From Lamellibrachia satsuma (lineage: Eukaryota > Annelida > Polychaeta > Sabellida > Siboglinidae): 64,000 nucleotides of DNA. Position numbers and translations under genes: made by a program. The notes beneath the pieces are model-generated. The model ran no database searches, was not told the DNA's origin, and saw nothing but the letters and a program-made list of their open reading frames with translations. Position 1 is the stretch's first letter. Every line of letters starts with the position of its first letter. This document shows positions 44,604 to 56,682 of this stretch, one piece after another. The stretch lies in the NCBI GenBank assembly GCA_033239005.1, contig BSQZ01000011.1, positions 5,594,501 through 5,658,500 of the forward strand, read 5' to 3'.

Positions 44604-46567
44604 CTTCAGTAGAATCATATGGATTCTACTGTAGCCACATGTCTCATGCCTTTGGTCCAGAAGGAAACAGTAGATGGATGTTAAATATACATGTTAAAGC
44701 CATTGTTTTGTACATAATGGCTATAAGTGATGCACGTCTGATCAGCCTTGTTGTTGTTAGTGTTGCTAGCGTTGACATTGCAGTTGAGTCAACGTAGACT
44801 AGACAGGGTAAGTGTCATTGATTCAAACATCAAATGTGAGACATTACCAGAAAATCAGTCACATGTTGTCATAAAGGAAAATTGAGATACTGACACCATC
44901 AGGAAGCGAAGATTATTTGGTGTACGATACGCTGTCGTAGCTGCAATATTGACAAAGATATTACATTTGTGTGTGAAAACGTTAAAACTGAGAAAACTTC
45001 GCATAGGCTGCAGTCCCCAAATTTGGAATATAGCAAAACGATACATTTGTGAGGGTATTCAGGTACTACCATAAACATTTAAATTAAACTAATCCAAATA
45101 GTGAGTCCCGTCACCACTGGCATTCGTCTACAGGTGATACTGCTTCGGATACAAGCTAGTCCGATGCCAGTTATGCAACAGCCAAACTATCCTAATCTCT
45201 TTGCTCATACAGACTGTCAATGAAATATTTATCTTCTTATGTTGGTAAATAAACGTGCTAGCACGGCAAAATACTGTTGTAAATTGATGGTTTGCTTATA
45301 CGGTGCATCAACCTCGTAGCCAAACAGACACGTCTATTTATAACTGCGATACAGGATTTCATTGCATTGGATGTCACACTACAGGACAGCGGACATCACC
45401 GTAGCCAGGGAATACATTATCAGTAACAATTACCCAAGTAATAAATTTATGTACGCAATACATGTTATACATGTATGTGATAGATCTGGCTGCCGTTCAT
45501 GTTCTCTTCAACTATGAAACAATAGACATCATTGGTATAATAAATGACATTCTTCCTGATTCTGTCAACTTTGTCGGCTGCCGGTGTGACTTGGTTGTAA
45601 ACACTGGGTGTCATGCAGGTATTTATAAGTCAACACTTAATCTGTGATGTACGTTCCATGCTATTTCCTTAATGAAGTAAATGTAAATTTATACATGATT
45701 CTTTACAGTGATTAGAATTATCTTAAATTTTCAAGTTTTGCATACAATTTTTTATTTTGACAGAACATGTCTGGAATGGTTGCAATGGTTATATGGGGGT
45801 GGGGGATCAGATATCAGCTCATCAGACCCCTAAAAATCACACAGGCATATCAGCAGCTCATCAGACACCCAAAAAAATCAGATATCAGACATTGAACAAT
45901 CAGATATTGGAAACCTAATAAAATCAGACGGGCAGTTTTACAGTATGTGGGCCATTTGAAAAATTTTATTTTTAACAATAGATGTAGCTTATTGCAGCTA
46001 TTCGTAAACTGTCATATTCCATTTTACTGTAGAAGAGTGATGAATGTACAATCATTAACCCAAAACAAGATAAAGATATATCAATATAATGACATTTTAT
46101 CCTAAAAAGGTGACATTTTCTGTCTCACTTAACATTTTTCTGATTATTAATTTGGATCTAAGAAAAAAAACTTATGAAATATGAATTTATTGCATATTGA
46201 TTTATACAGATAAACATGTTTACTAAGAGATATACAATGACTATATATTTGATTGTGACTCATATTGTTATATTAAATGGATATACTGTAAAATGTGCTT
46301 TCCAAGCTATATTTGTTATGCCTATCTTCCTCTAAAATATTTGGAATTAATAAAAAAATTTATATGCACATTCTGCACAGTTAATTGGTTTATATGTAAC
46401 AACTATAGTGTTTAATTCCATTTGAATTATAGTCAACACTAAATCGAAAGAAACCAATGATAGTTTCCATCAAATCAGTGTCCCCTGATTCAACGGATTA
46501 ATGCTCAGAAAGCTAAATTGCATATATCTGGCGAGATAGAATTAATTTGGGTAGATGTTGTTGAATT

Positions 46568-46699
46568 ATGAAATTACTGTAATTACAATTTGTTTAGTGT
46601 ATGAAATTACTGTAATTACACTTTGTTTAGTGTATGAAATTACTGTAATTACAATTTGTTTAGTGTATGAAATTACTGTAATTACACTTTGTTTAGTGT
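46568..46699 (+). repeat. Four 33-bp tandem units in an A-B-A-B pattern
   Basis: Units start atgaaattactgtaattaca. Units 1 and 3 continue with attt and units 2 and 4 with cttt, so the array is a duplicated 66-bp dimer. Each unit holds the palindrome ATTACTGTAAT. Confidence 0.93.
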
Positions 46700-47439
46700 A
46701 TGAATAAAAATGGTGTGTTTTATATGAAATTCATAGATTGGTCACTAAGGAGAATGTCAAATGTCATCTCCGACATGCATCATATTTTCATTATTTATAT
46801 GTCTGGCAGTGTCAAACTGCAACTATAAATTATTTTTGTCTATTCCCAGTGTATAACATATTGAAATATATATAAATGATCACAATTAAGTGTTGTTTTA
46901 AGACAAATTTGCTTGAAATACCATTATGTATGAGTCTATACATTAAGAGGAACCACCCATTCATTGTGTCTAGTCATAAGTTTTTTCAGTATATGTACCA
47001 TTCTAATTACATTATAATTAATTACATTATATTCATTAATTATTGTTATAATTTGTAGAAACTGTTCTGTACACTAACTCGTATCTGCTTTAAACTGTGA
47101 CAAAGTTAGGTCATTATTGATTGTAATATGAGGTCCCTGGTATATTTCATGAAGTTTTTTCACCAGACTATCTTCATATGCTACTGTTGGTCTCTACTTG
47201 CATCCAAATTGACATATTGCCGTGAACTCATTGTTTGTGCCACATATATATATATTTAATATTTAAGTGCCAAGTTAGTTGTATAAAATCTATACAAGGC
47301 ATTGTAGCTTTCATGGAATGAATATCATCATGCCATGTTAACTTAAATATCTCAGAGCAATTTCTAATTGTATGAATCATATTTTTATAATAATCTGTTT
47401 TAAAATATGACAGATTTGGTCATTATAGATTGTCAAATA

Positions 47440-47808
47440 GTGTGTCCTCTCTGACACAACTCGGAGCCAGTACTATTACACAAGAATATGAGATCCCTGG
47501 AATATTTCATGAAGTTGTTTTCTTCACACTATCTTTTTGGTCTCGATTTGCACACAAATTACCTTGTATTAGTGTTCATGCAAGAAGTACATTCAGTATT
47601 AAACTGTAAATTAAACCTTCTTTTGACAAAAAAGGATATACTTTTCAAGAGAATAAAAGGTAATATTTACATTTCTGATCTCTTTGATCATGTGGTTGTG
47701 TTCCTGTTTATATTCATAGATAAAATTAACATTTGCATATATTATGCAACATAAAACAAGTCAGATAAAGGTCATCTTCAACACATTGTGTCGGAGAGGA
47801 CACTTTGT
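47440..47808. mobile_element. Possible small inverted-repeat element (MITE-like)
   Basis: Left GTGTCCTCTCTGACACAA and right (reverse complement) GTGTCCTCTCCGACACAA match at 17 of 18 bases, around 330 bp with no coding potential. No target duplication could be fixed. Confidence 0.4.
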
Positions 47809-49302
47809 TAGACAGAATGGTGTGAACATTTACCAAATACCTCTACTTCATAGCAGGGGTATATATTATCAAACGTGTAAGCGTAGGCAAAAGTAATAAC
47901 GAGTGAAAGTTAGCAAATTTGATCATGGGTGAACCAAATCATACCAGCTGGGGAGTACAGGGGATGCTGCAAGCATCCCCATGGTTTCTTTGCTGATAGG
48001 GTTCTCTGAGAGCCATTCTGAGCTGGTAAATATAAACATTTGAAGTCCTATTATTTTCCTTTTTCTCCATTAAAACACAATGTGTGCGTGTGGATTTTTT
48101 TTGTGTGTAGGCAAGCCTTTTTTGCCTTAATAGAAAATATGCCCCTGTAAAGTATGCTAGATTGGTTGTTAGTACCTAGGGAACACCATATGGGAACACT
48201 GAAACTTAAAATGATTCTTATCAAATGACTATATCATTAAGTCATTTATGCAAAATTGAGTCAACTGATTCTGAGAAATGCATAAATGTTGTATATGTAT
48301 GTAAAGTTCCCATCCATTTGTGTTCATAAATGCTCCATATAGCCACACAATCCATAACATAGGTTTGAAATTAGATCCTATGACATTTCAGCACTGGCCG
48401 CACCTATGACATTTCAACACTGGCCGCACCTATTCTGACCACTGTTAATAAAAAAGGAAATTTGCCATTTTCCCTGATTTCTATTTTATAAAGCTGAACA
48501 CTTTTCTTTGACATGTTGAGCATTGGCAAGGCCAACTTGAATCCCTTACCTGTATAATCACATAATTGGTATAGTTGTATGTGTAATTTTTGTGTACATA
48601 CATGTATATTTTATGGTGTAGCACACACTCAATCAGTACACCCAAACAAATGTACATGTAGAGTCTAATAAAAATAAATATGTTTTAAGTGTGATTGGAA
48701 AGCTGGGGTCCTATGTATCTTCTGATAAATAACTAGGGTCTGCTTTGACAGACTGCATTGTCGTTGTTACATATTATGGGGGGAGGTACGGGCCTTGTAG
48801 GGGTGGGGGGGAGATGACATTCAATCCAAGTTGCAATAGAAAAATAATTATCCTTTATATTTTTGCAGTTAGTTTTAGAATAAAAACTGATTTTCATCTC
48901 CACAGTCTGCACTGATACTATTTATTTTGGGCCCCAATATGCCACATCGCCTTGCTTTCATGTGGCAGTCTGAATGTCAACAGCAGTCAATGGGGAATTT
49001 GCAAATTTCAGTTTCACTCAAGACTTGCTACACACGGCCACTTTATCAATATTAAATATTACCCCCACCGAAGTGGCCGTCACTGTGGTCTATCACTGTA
49101 TCGGCCTGGCAAATGCGCTATCTGCCAGTGCCAGGGTATACCAGAGAAAATGTGTAAAGCTAGCCACACACCGACCGATTGTGTATGCTGCGACGCATAT
49201 CAACCGTCATAGCCCAGTCATGTATGATCGTAGGCTTACGACTGGCTGCCGCACACTACCACGATTGTTCACAACTGTATATGTGTGTGTATATATAACT
49301 AT

Positions 49303-49317
49303 ATACATGTATATATA

Positions 49318-49379
<62 letters not shown>
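49303..49379. repeat. TA microsatellite
   Basis: Long TA run with minor interruptions near its start. Confidence 0.97.
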
Positions 49380-49382
<3 letters not shown>

Positions 49383-49600
49383 CCTGTATGGTTGGCGGTC
49401 GTCATGATTTTACATTATAATAATATTAGCAGGAAAAACAAGTCGTCAAGTAGGCAGTAAGACTAATAGTAATGAAGCGAATCTTTTTATTACGCCTACA
49501 ATGGCTGCATACCGCCAGTCCCAAGTGCGGAGGCGATCTTGTTCAAAGACAAAGCACATTTCTGTTTGAATGGCACTGTGACGAACAATTGAACAAACTA

Positions 49601-49678
49601 TGCCAACTGTGCCACAGAACAAACAGTGCCAACTGTGCCACAGAACAAACAGTGTCAACTGTGCCACAGAACAAACAA
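49601..49678 (+). repeat. Three 26-bp tandem units
   Basis: Unit tgccaactgtgccacagaac + aaacag at 49601, 49627 and 49653; the third has one change (tgtcaact). Confidence 0.95.
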
Positions 49679-49797
49679 TGCCAAGTGCGTCTTTCGTCAT
49701 CCCGCACCAGAAATCGGCCATTTTCCCAAGAATCTAATTACCACTTCTGTTCTCTGATTGGTTAATTCCTTACGATTAAAAAATTCAAAGTCGGGAA

Positions 49798-49996
49798 GTG
49801 CCGCACACCACCCGATTGTTCAAGATTGCCAGTCAGCATCAGTCGTGCCGATTGAACATGTTGAATCGCCACGACTGCCGTCGACGCGACGTAAGACTAC
49901 TCGTAAGCACACGCACGCCACCCCGAGGATGCCCGATTGTCTACGCTGCGATGGTCGAGATATGTCAGATCTTAGACAATCGGGCGGTGTGTGGCA
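49798..49996. mobile_element. Short inverted-repeat element (MITE-like)
   Basis: Left GCCGCACACCACCCGATTGT and right (reverse complement) GCCACACACCGCCCGATTGT differ at 2 of 20 positions around a ~160-bp interior. Related motifs (CACACACCGACCGATTGTGT; GCCGCACACTACCACGATTG) at about 49161-49266 suggest a second, more decayed copy nearby. Confidence 0.55.
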
Positions 49997-50066
49997 GGCT
50001 TTAGAGAAATAGCTTGTATTTAGGAGTTTGGGATTGTTAAGTCTACTTTGGATATTATTCACTCAC

Positions 50067-50299
50067 CATGAAAAAGTAGACATCTCTGTTCAAAGTGAAT
50101 GGAGCATATCTTCTGGGTAGCTGGATTGAAGCTGCTGTCAGCACGGATCAAGCAGATTATCAGCTGCTTCCTCCACTCATCTTGCTCAAAACTTACCCCT
50201 TTCTTTGGAAATGATAAGTAATTAATACCAACATCCTTTGTTTTGTCAAAATAATTTGTACAACCAGGCATGCAGCAGTTTACAAGCGCCTTTACCCAT
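50067..50299 (-). CDS. THAP-domain exon (zinc-dependent DNA binding)
   Basis: The ATG at 50299 opens MGKGACK. One base out of frame the sequence continues as CCMPGCTNYFDK, INYLSFPKKG, DEWRKQLI, RADSSFNPATQKICSIHFEQRC. This is the C2CH signature of THAP domains (C-x-C, W, C-x2-H) with the usual FP and HF motifs. The exon ends CATG followed by donor GTGAGT at 50066. THAP proteins bind DNA as transcription regulators or P-element-type transposases. A 1-bp insertion near 50280 breaks the first Cys motif from its ATG, so this may be a pseudogene. The LTR element lies 11 bp upstream of the ATG. Downstream exons were not found. Confidence 0.65.
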
Positions 50300-50310
50300 T
50301 GTTGACAGTG

Positions 50311-52303
50311 TGTAACGATTTTTAATAAAATCTGATAAGTTTCGTTGTCTAGGGGTAAATAAATAACGGTGGATGGGCCGACGTGACTTTATTTTGTTTG
50401 TGGGTTCTACTAATCTATAAATACTATGGCAAATATACACGATATATATAAGAGACACGTGATAATAGTTTGCACATTTATTACATAAACAATGAAACAA
50501 TATGTTCTTGTCACAGTCAATCATATATTATTATAAATACCTTCCTCTCTTATATATATATATATATTATAATATGCATTTGTAACATCATCAACCATAT
50601 ATTATAACAAATATGTTTCTCTAACATTTATGTTACTTCCTTAATACCATTTACACGGAATATTCTACTAAAAATCTAATTACTAACAATTTATGTAGCT
50701 TACCGGAAATAGCGTTCATATAAATAATACAAGGTCCGAAACTGTGCACACATCTTTTCCCTAGATGTGGGAAAATCAATCAAATAACCTATCAAGAACT
50801 CCTACCCTGGGTCGTCACAGGGATTTTCTAACACTGACAATCGAAATTTGAAGAATGACTGGCGTGTTGTCGGCGGAACGGAATATGTAGGAGAATCACG
50901 CGATCATCAGGACGAACGATTTGTAACTCATGGTCGGAATTCAAAGTGTCGTCGTAGACGTAGAAGTTTGATTGTCACGCGCATCGATTCGTCGAGTGTT
51001 TGATCATCAGGTTGAACGTTTCGGTATATTCATTCACATGTAGAATTTTGAAGACTTGGAATAAATCTGGGCTAAGCTTAAGGTTACATTTCTATCATAT
51101 CATAAGATTACTACTCTACAGAACCGTAACATCTTGTAAGGATTAATTCATCCTTTTCAGAATACTATAAACTTAACATATCAACTTATTAACTAAACAG
51201 GGCATTGTTCGCCCTAATTTGAACTTCACATCGTTAAGAAACGAGTGGCGCACACACGCGGGGAGAAATAAATTTACGTGTTTCTCCGATCAAGATAAAA
51301 CTCCGAATGACGCTCGCTGACGCTACTAACGGGTTTGGAGGTTTTTGGATCTAATCAAATCGTATCCCTTGATAATTTCAGCATCCCTACGTCATATTTA
51401 AGTGTAAACTACTGGTGTTTGCGGGAATTTTATGTGCGTTTTGCACCCAGCCCTTAACGACATTCGTTAATCGGTGAAATAAGTCTCATGTAACTAAGTT
51501 TTGTCGTATCCGATATACCGACAATTTGATAAGTAAATAATGAACCTTTTATGATAAAGTATTTAACTCTGGTAAAATATCGAACTATAAAACTAGAACT
51601 TTGCATAGAACATCAATCACTAAATAGTAGATTCTATATAACGAATAAATTACATGTTTACCGTTACTATGGTACGGTAAAATTCGTTGTTCGCCCTAAT
51701 TTGAACTTCACATCGTTAATAAACGAGTGGCGCACACACGCAGGGAGAAATAAATTTACGTCTTTCTCCGATCAAGATAAAACTCTGAATGACGCTCGCT
51801 GACGCTACTAACGGGTTTGGAGGTTTTTGGATCTGACCAATCAAATCGTATCCCTTGATAATTTCAGCATCCCTACGTCATATTCAAGTGTAAACTACTG
51901 GTGTTTGCGGGAATTTTACGTTTTGCACCCGGCCCTTAACGACATTCGTTAATCGGTGAAATAAGTCTCATGTAACTAAGTTTTGTCGTATCCGATATAC
52001 CGACAATTTGATAGTAAATAATGAACCTTTTATGATAAAGTATTTAACTCTGGTAAAATATCGAACTATAAAACTAGAACTTTGCATAGAACATCAATCA
52101 CTAAATAGTAGATTCTATATAACGAATAAATTACATGTTTACCGTTACTATGGTACGGTAAAATTCGTTCGAACTGAGCATTTGTTCGTTTTTATTTCAT
52201 TCATTGATTTGGCTATGTGGAAAGTAGATTAGTTCCCTGTAGGTCAAAATAATGTAGTGTTGTTTTTCGTTAAGAGTGTTGACATAAAATAAAAACCGTA
52301 ACA
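50311..52303 (-). repeat. 3' LTR of copy C (1993 bp, internal duplication)
   Basis: Plus-strand edges TGTAACG and CCGTAACA. It is longer than its partner because 51205-51686 is tandemly duplicated as 51687-52169. It also lacks ~60 bp present in the 5' LTR (58576-58640). Confidence 0.95.
51205..52169 (-). repeat. Tandem duplication of ~482 bp inside the 3' LTR
   Basis: Both units start ttgttcgccctaatttgaac and end tggtacggtaaaattcgtt. Unit 2 matches the 5' LTR at diagnostic sites (ctgaccaatcaaat, attcaagtg, attttacgttttgcac). Unit 1 differs from both there. Confidence 0.92.
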
Positions 52304-52321
52304 ATCCTCCCCTCTTTTTTT
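52304..52321 (-). promoter_or_regulatory. Polypurine tract of copy C
   Basis: On the minus strand, AAAAAAAGAGGGGAGGAT directly precedes the 3' LTR; it primes plus-strand DNA synthesis. Confidence 0.9.
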
Positions 52322-52617
52322 GTCAATACTCTTGCAATAACATGAAGAATCCTACGCGTATGCAATATTGGGAGTAAATCTCTTTGGTAACTTTACTGTT
52401 CCGTTAAGAGATAAAGTAATAATATTATAATGTGTATCCACCGCTTCATGATTGAAATTCGTGACCATAATTGTAGAAGCTCATTGTAAATACTAAGGAA
52501 TGTTAATTAACGTATAGAAAACAATGTTATAAAAAATCAAACCTTCAACCCTTTGACACTGCAGAGGTCTTCGGCGTAATAGGAGGTACCCCTTATTTAC
52601 TGGGCTAAAATTTTCCC

Positions 52618-53870
52618 TCAATCGGGTATTCGACTAAGGAAATCTGATCCGACATTCTTAGGTCCTGGGATCACTTCGACATGGAAATGAAATGGTTGAA
52701 GTTTTAATGCCCATCGCATCAAACGATGATTGTTTAGTTTTGCTGATTTGAGATAAGCTAAAGGTTGATGATCTGTTTGGATGGTGAATTTTCGTCCATA
52801 TAGATACTTATAGAATTTCTCTAGTGCCCAAACTATGGCTAGGCATTCTCTTTCCACAGTAGAGTAAGCACATTGTGCGGAGGATAATTTTTTACTTGCA
52901 TAAGCAATCACGTGGGAATCACCATTGTATTCTTGCATTAACATGGCACCCAATCCTACTCCAGATGCATCTGTTCGAAGAATGAAAGTCTTGTCAAAGT
53001 TTGGTAACCTAAGGACTGGATGTTCGCACAATATGGTCTTTAAAGATTCATACGCTTGATTCGCCTTTTCGTTCCAGATAATTTGTGTAGGTAATCCTTT
53101 CTTTGTAAGATCTGTGAGCGGGGCTGCTATACTTGCATAATTGGGTATAAAGCGTGAATAGTATCCTACTAATCCTAAGAATGCTCTGATTTGAGTCTTT
53201 GTTTTTGGAATATGGGCATTTAATACCTTGACCACTTTGTCTTGTTGAGTTGACAGGAAATTCTGTTTCACATCATGACCAATGAAACCAACGGACTTCT
53301 CCCCTATGTAACATTTTGTGGGTTTCACGGTTAAACCGGAAATTTGATTCTATCAAACAGTTGATGGAGTTTCGACAAATGTTCCTCCCATGTGGAGGTA
53401 TGCACCAGAATGTCATCGACATAACTATCAACACAATCGATGTCTGACAGCAATTTCCTCATCATACGGCAATACGTAGCACCGGCATTTACCAAACCGA
53501 AAGGCATACGTTTAAAGTGAAACAAACCCTTTGAAGTGGAAAAAGCTGTTTTTTCTCTGTCTTCAGCATTCATCAATATTTGCCAGTATCCTTTGCAACA
53601 ATCAATCTTTGTGAAGTATTTCTTTGAATTTAACTTGACGTAAATGTCTTCAGGGTTTGGGATAGGCTCTGAATCAAATTTGGTGGCCTTGTTCAATTTC
53701 CGGAAATCAATACAAGGTCTAAATGATCCATCACTTTTCTTTACTAACAATAAAGGAGCACTATACGGAGAATTAGAAGGCTCGATAATATCCATTTCTA
53801 ACATCTTTGAAACTTCCTTCTCAGCTGCTTCGATCTTTGTGAAGGGAATAGGATAGGGTTTGACTTTGAT
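52618..53870 (-). pseudogene. Reverse transcriptase and RNase H of copy C
   Basis: RT motifs: [88 protein letters not shown] (catalytic YVDD), then KCYIGEKSVGFIGHDV after a 1-bp frameshift near 53335. The connection region [17 protein letters not shown] follows. RNase [17 protein letters not shown] (Asp), YSTVERECLAIVWALEKF (Glu), FTIQTDHQPLAYLK (Asp), [14 protein letters not shown] (last Asp). This closes pol, followed by ~310 bp of non-coding sequence and the polypurine tract. Copies the RNA genome into DNA in the particle. Confidence 0.92.
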
Positions 53871-55340
53871 GGGTATATTTGTGTTTAAAGATATTGCATG
53901 TTACATATCTTTGACACAACCTGGAATGTCTGAAAAGATTTCAGAAAATTCTTCCAGAATTTGTTGTACTTCATCTTTTTGTTTTGACAATTGGGACGCT
54001 ACATGAACATTTCGAAAGGTTTCTTGTCTTTTGTCTAGCAATAGATCTACTTCCAAATACTTGCTGTCTTCATAATCTAGGATCGCAGCGGTGATTCCTA
54101 ATTTAATTTCTGGTCTTTCGATGTATCTCTTCAGCATATTTATGTGAAAGATTTTTGCTTTGTTTCCCATTTGGATTCGGTAATCTGTTGGAACTATCTT
54201 TTCCTTTACTGTGAATGGACCTTTCCATTGCATAAGCAATTTGTTTTTCTCTGTTGGCAGGAGGATTAGGACTTTTTCTTCTGCTCCTAAGATTCTCATT
54301 TTGGACTTTTTGTCAAAATGTGATTTGTATTTGCTCTGAGCATTTCGGAGATTTTCGGCTGCTAATTCACATGTTTTCTCAAGTCTGTTTCTTAAATCAA
54401 CTACGTATTGATATACATTTGATACTTCTTCTTGCATGGTTTCATTTGTCCACAACTTTCTCAAAACGTACATGGGACCCTGTACAGTTCTCCCATACAG
54501 TAATTCGAAAGGAGAAAACCCGGTGCTTTCCCGTGGTGCTTCACGATACGCAAACATTAAAGGTTCAAGGTATCTGTCCCAATCGCGGGGTAGTTCTGAT
54601 GATATTCATTTGAGCATAGTTTTCAAGGTGCGATTCCACCTTTCGCACAATCCATTAGACATGGGGTGATAAAGGGAAGTGTGAATGAACTTTGTTGAGA
54701 GTAACCTTGCTACCTCTTCCATCATTTTGGAGGTAAATTGTGATCCATTGTCGCATAGGACTTGGGATGGGAATCCCACTCGAGAAAATATACCCAGTAG
54801 CTTTTCAGCAACCTCTACAGTATTTGTTGTATGTAATGCAACGGCCTCAGGGTAGCGGGTAGCAGAGTCTACTAATGTAAGTATCCATCTATTTCCTCTC
54901 TCTGTAACTGGGGAAAGGGGTCCGATAAAATCAATCGATACCTTTTGAAAAGGTGTATTGATGATAGGCATCTTCTGTAAAGGAGCACGCCTAACGTTGC
55001 CCTTGTTTACCGTACGTTGGCAAATGTCGCAAGAAGCACAGAAACGTTTTACTTCCCCGGAAATACCGGGCCAATAGAAATTCAACATGATGCGTTGAAG
55101 TGTCTTCTTGGTACCTTGATGTCCTGAAAGTAACGTTTCATGGCCAATTTGAAGTATCTGCTGTCGGAATTTGTGAGGGACTACTAACTGTTTCTGTATG
55201 TTTTCTGATTTGTTTGGATGAAACAGTCTGAAAAGGACTTCACCTCTAACTTCGTACCAACTCATAACATGTTTGTTCTAGGTGAAATTCTTGTCTCGAT
55301 TTGCTAAAAGGAACAATTTTCTCATGGAAGGATCATCTTT
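53871..55340 (-). pseudogene. Integrase of copy C, upstream of RT
   Basis: A leader (IVRPPIDINVSA-like, [10 protein letters not shown]) precedes the HHCC zinc-binding region: [30 protein letters not shown]. The DDE core follows: VSIDFIGPLSPV (Asp), [32 protein letters not shown] (Asp), [16 protein letters not shown] (Glu). After an in-frame TGA at 54606 comes FAYREAPRESTGFSPFELLY, then the GPY/F module ([15 protein letters not shown]) of Ty3/gypsy integrases. A TAA at 53901 separates it from RT in the same frame. Copy A has sense codons at both stops, so these are point decays. It inserts the DNA copy, giving 5-bp duplications. Confidence 0.92.
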
Positions 55341-55377
55341 TTGTGCCTGTTTGAAATTGCAAGCGGAAACGTTGATA

Positions 55378-56607
55378 TCAATGGGAGGTCTTACTATCAA
55401 TGGCTCTTTCTTTGCCTATGAATCCAATTGAAGTGGGGAGGTTATTGATGTGGTCGACACAAGCACTTCCCATTATGGGAATACTACACCCACAACTCAA
55501 TTTAACTTTATCATCATCAATAGAGCAATCATGCGAAGAAATAACTATCCCCGCATTTCCGTTGACATGTTTTGGAAATTCACTATGTCCTTTGTTGAAA
55601 TGATTTGGTCGAGTGGGTTGCACCCGACATTCGTTAGCTTTGTGACCCGGCCGGTGACACAAATAACAACGAATGCTTGAGAAAGCAGGTCTAGATGAAT
55701 TTTTTTCAGATCTTACATGATGAGGATGATTTGGTGACATATGATCCCCACCCTGATGAGGCGAATGTTTTCCTTTTCTTTCTTTTTCGTGACTTGGGTC
55801 ATTATGTGCCAAATTGAATTTGTTGGCCAAATCTATCATGGTCTCTAGATTCGACGGCGAATGTTCCCTAATGAAAGTTGCCAATTCCTTGGGACATGAG
55901 TTGAGGAACTGATTCTGTAACAAGAATTCTTTCAAAGACTCGAATGTTTCGGAAATTTCCGATAACTGTATCCAGGAATTTAAGAAATGTTCAAGCCTAC
56001 TCACATACTGAGTGGCGTTTTCATCCGCATTTTGCTTCGTATAGTAAAACTTCTTACGATAGTCATCAACCGTCAGTTGGTATTGTTGAAGAAGAGCCTT
56101 CTTCAAAATGTCATAATCGTTCGCCAGGGCGAGGGGTAGTCTAGAATAAACATTTAAAGCCTTTCCCGTCAAAAGAGATGCTAGGTTAAGGGCATAGAAA
56201 TCACGTGGCCATCTTTCATTCACAGCATAACGTTCAAATCGTTGCAAGTACGAATCTAACTAATCTTTGGTTTCTGAAAACATAGGTAATCTAGGTCCGT
56301 GGTTTGCCGATGGGTGATTCTGCATGGATGTGGTTTCAGAGTCATTACTGTTGTTGAAATTCTGAGACAATTCGGCTAGCCTAATTTTTTTTTCAATTAA
56401 CAAGGATTCTCGTTCATCTCTTGCCTTCTCTAGTTCTGCTTGGATCCTGGTTGTTTCCCTATCTCTCTCTACTCGTTCTTTCTCTAACTCCCATTCTAGT
56501 GCTCTGGCAGTACGTTCTTTATCTTGCTCAGCTTTCACAAAGTTAAGAAGCTCTTGACCTACTAAACCGTACCTTTCACCTAACTCGGTTAGACTAATCA
56601 TGTCCAT
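55378..56607 (-). pseudogene. Gag of copy C
   Basis: Start chosen at MDMISLTELGERYG. A coiled-coil-like charged segment (LEKERVERDRETTRIQAELE) follows, then [11 protein letters not shown], an in-frame TAG at 56260 where copy A has GAG (Glu), then the capsid-like region [53 protein letters not shown]. The nucleocapsid knuckle CYLCHRPGHKANEC binds RNA. The end, [14 protein letters not shown], is the linker that in copy D leads to protease; here it meets a stop and then the integrase leader, so protease is deleted. About 410 codons. Confidence 0.88.
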
Positions 56608-56682
56608 AATGAATAATCGAGGTTTCGAATGAAATTTCAAAGTCACCAATAGTATAATAATACTAATGGATCTACTTTTCAT

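Larger units (their letters stand above)
44604..49300. other. Anonymous AT-rich region downstream of MITD1
   Basis: Likely begins with the MITD1 3'UTR. Contains a 33-bp tandem array (46568-46699), a possible small inverted-repeat element (47440-47808), a ~26-bp direct repeat with single-base differences at 48378-48429, and a diverged direct repeat (about 47100-47175 and 47484-47550, sharing ATATTTCATGAAGTT). The frame at 48952-49260 has no recognised domain. Confidence 0.55.

Noticed and set aside
46568..46699. CRISPR-like array
   Set aside because: Units are contiguous without unique spacers, and the genome is eukaryotic.
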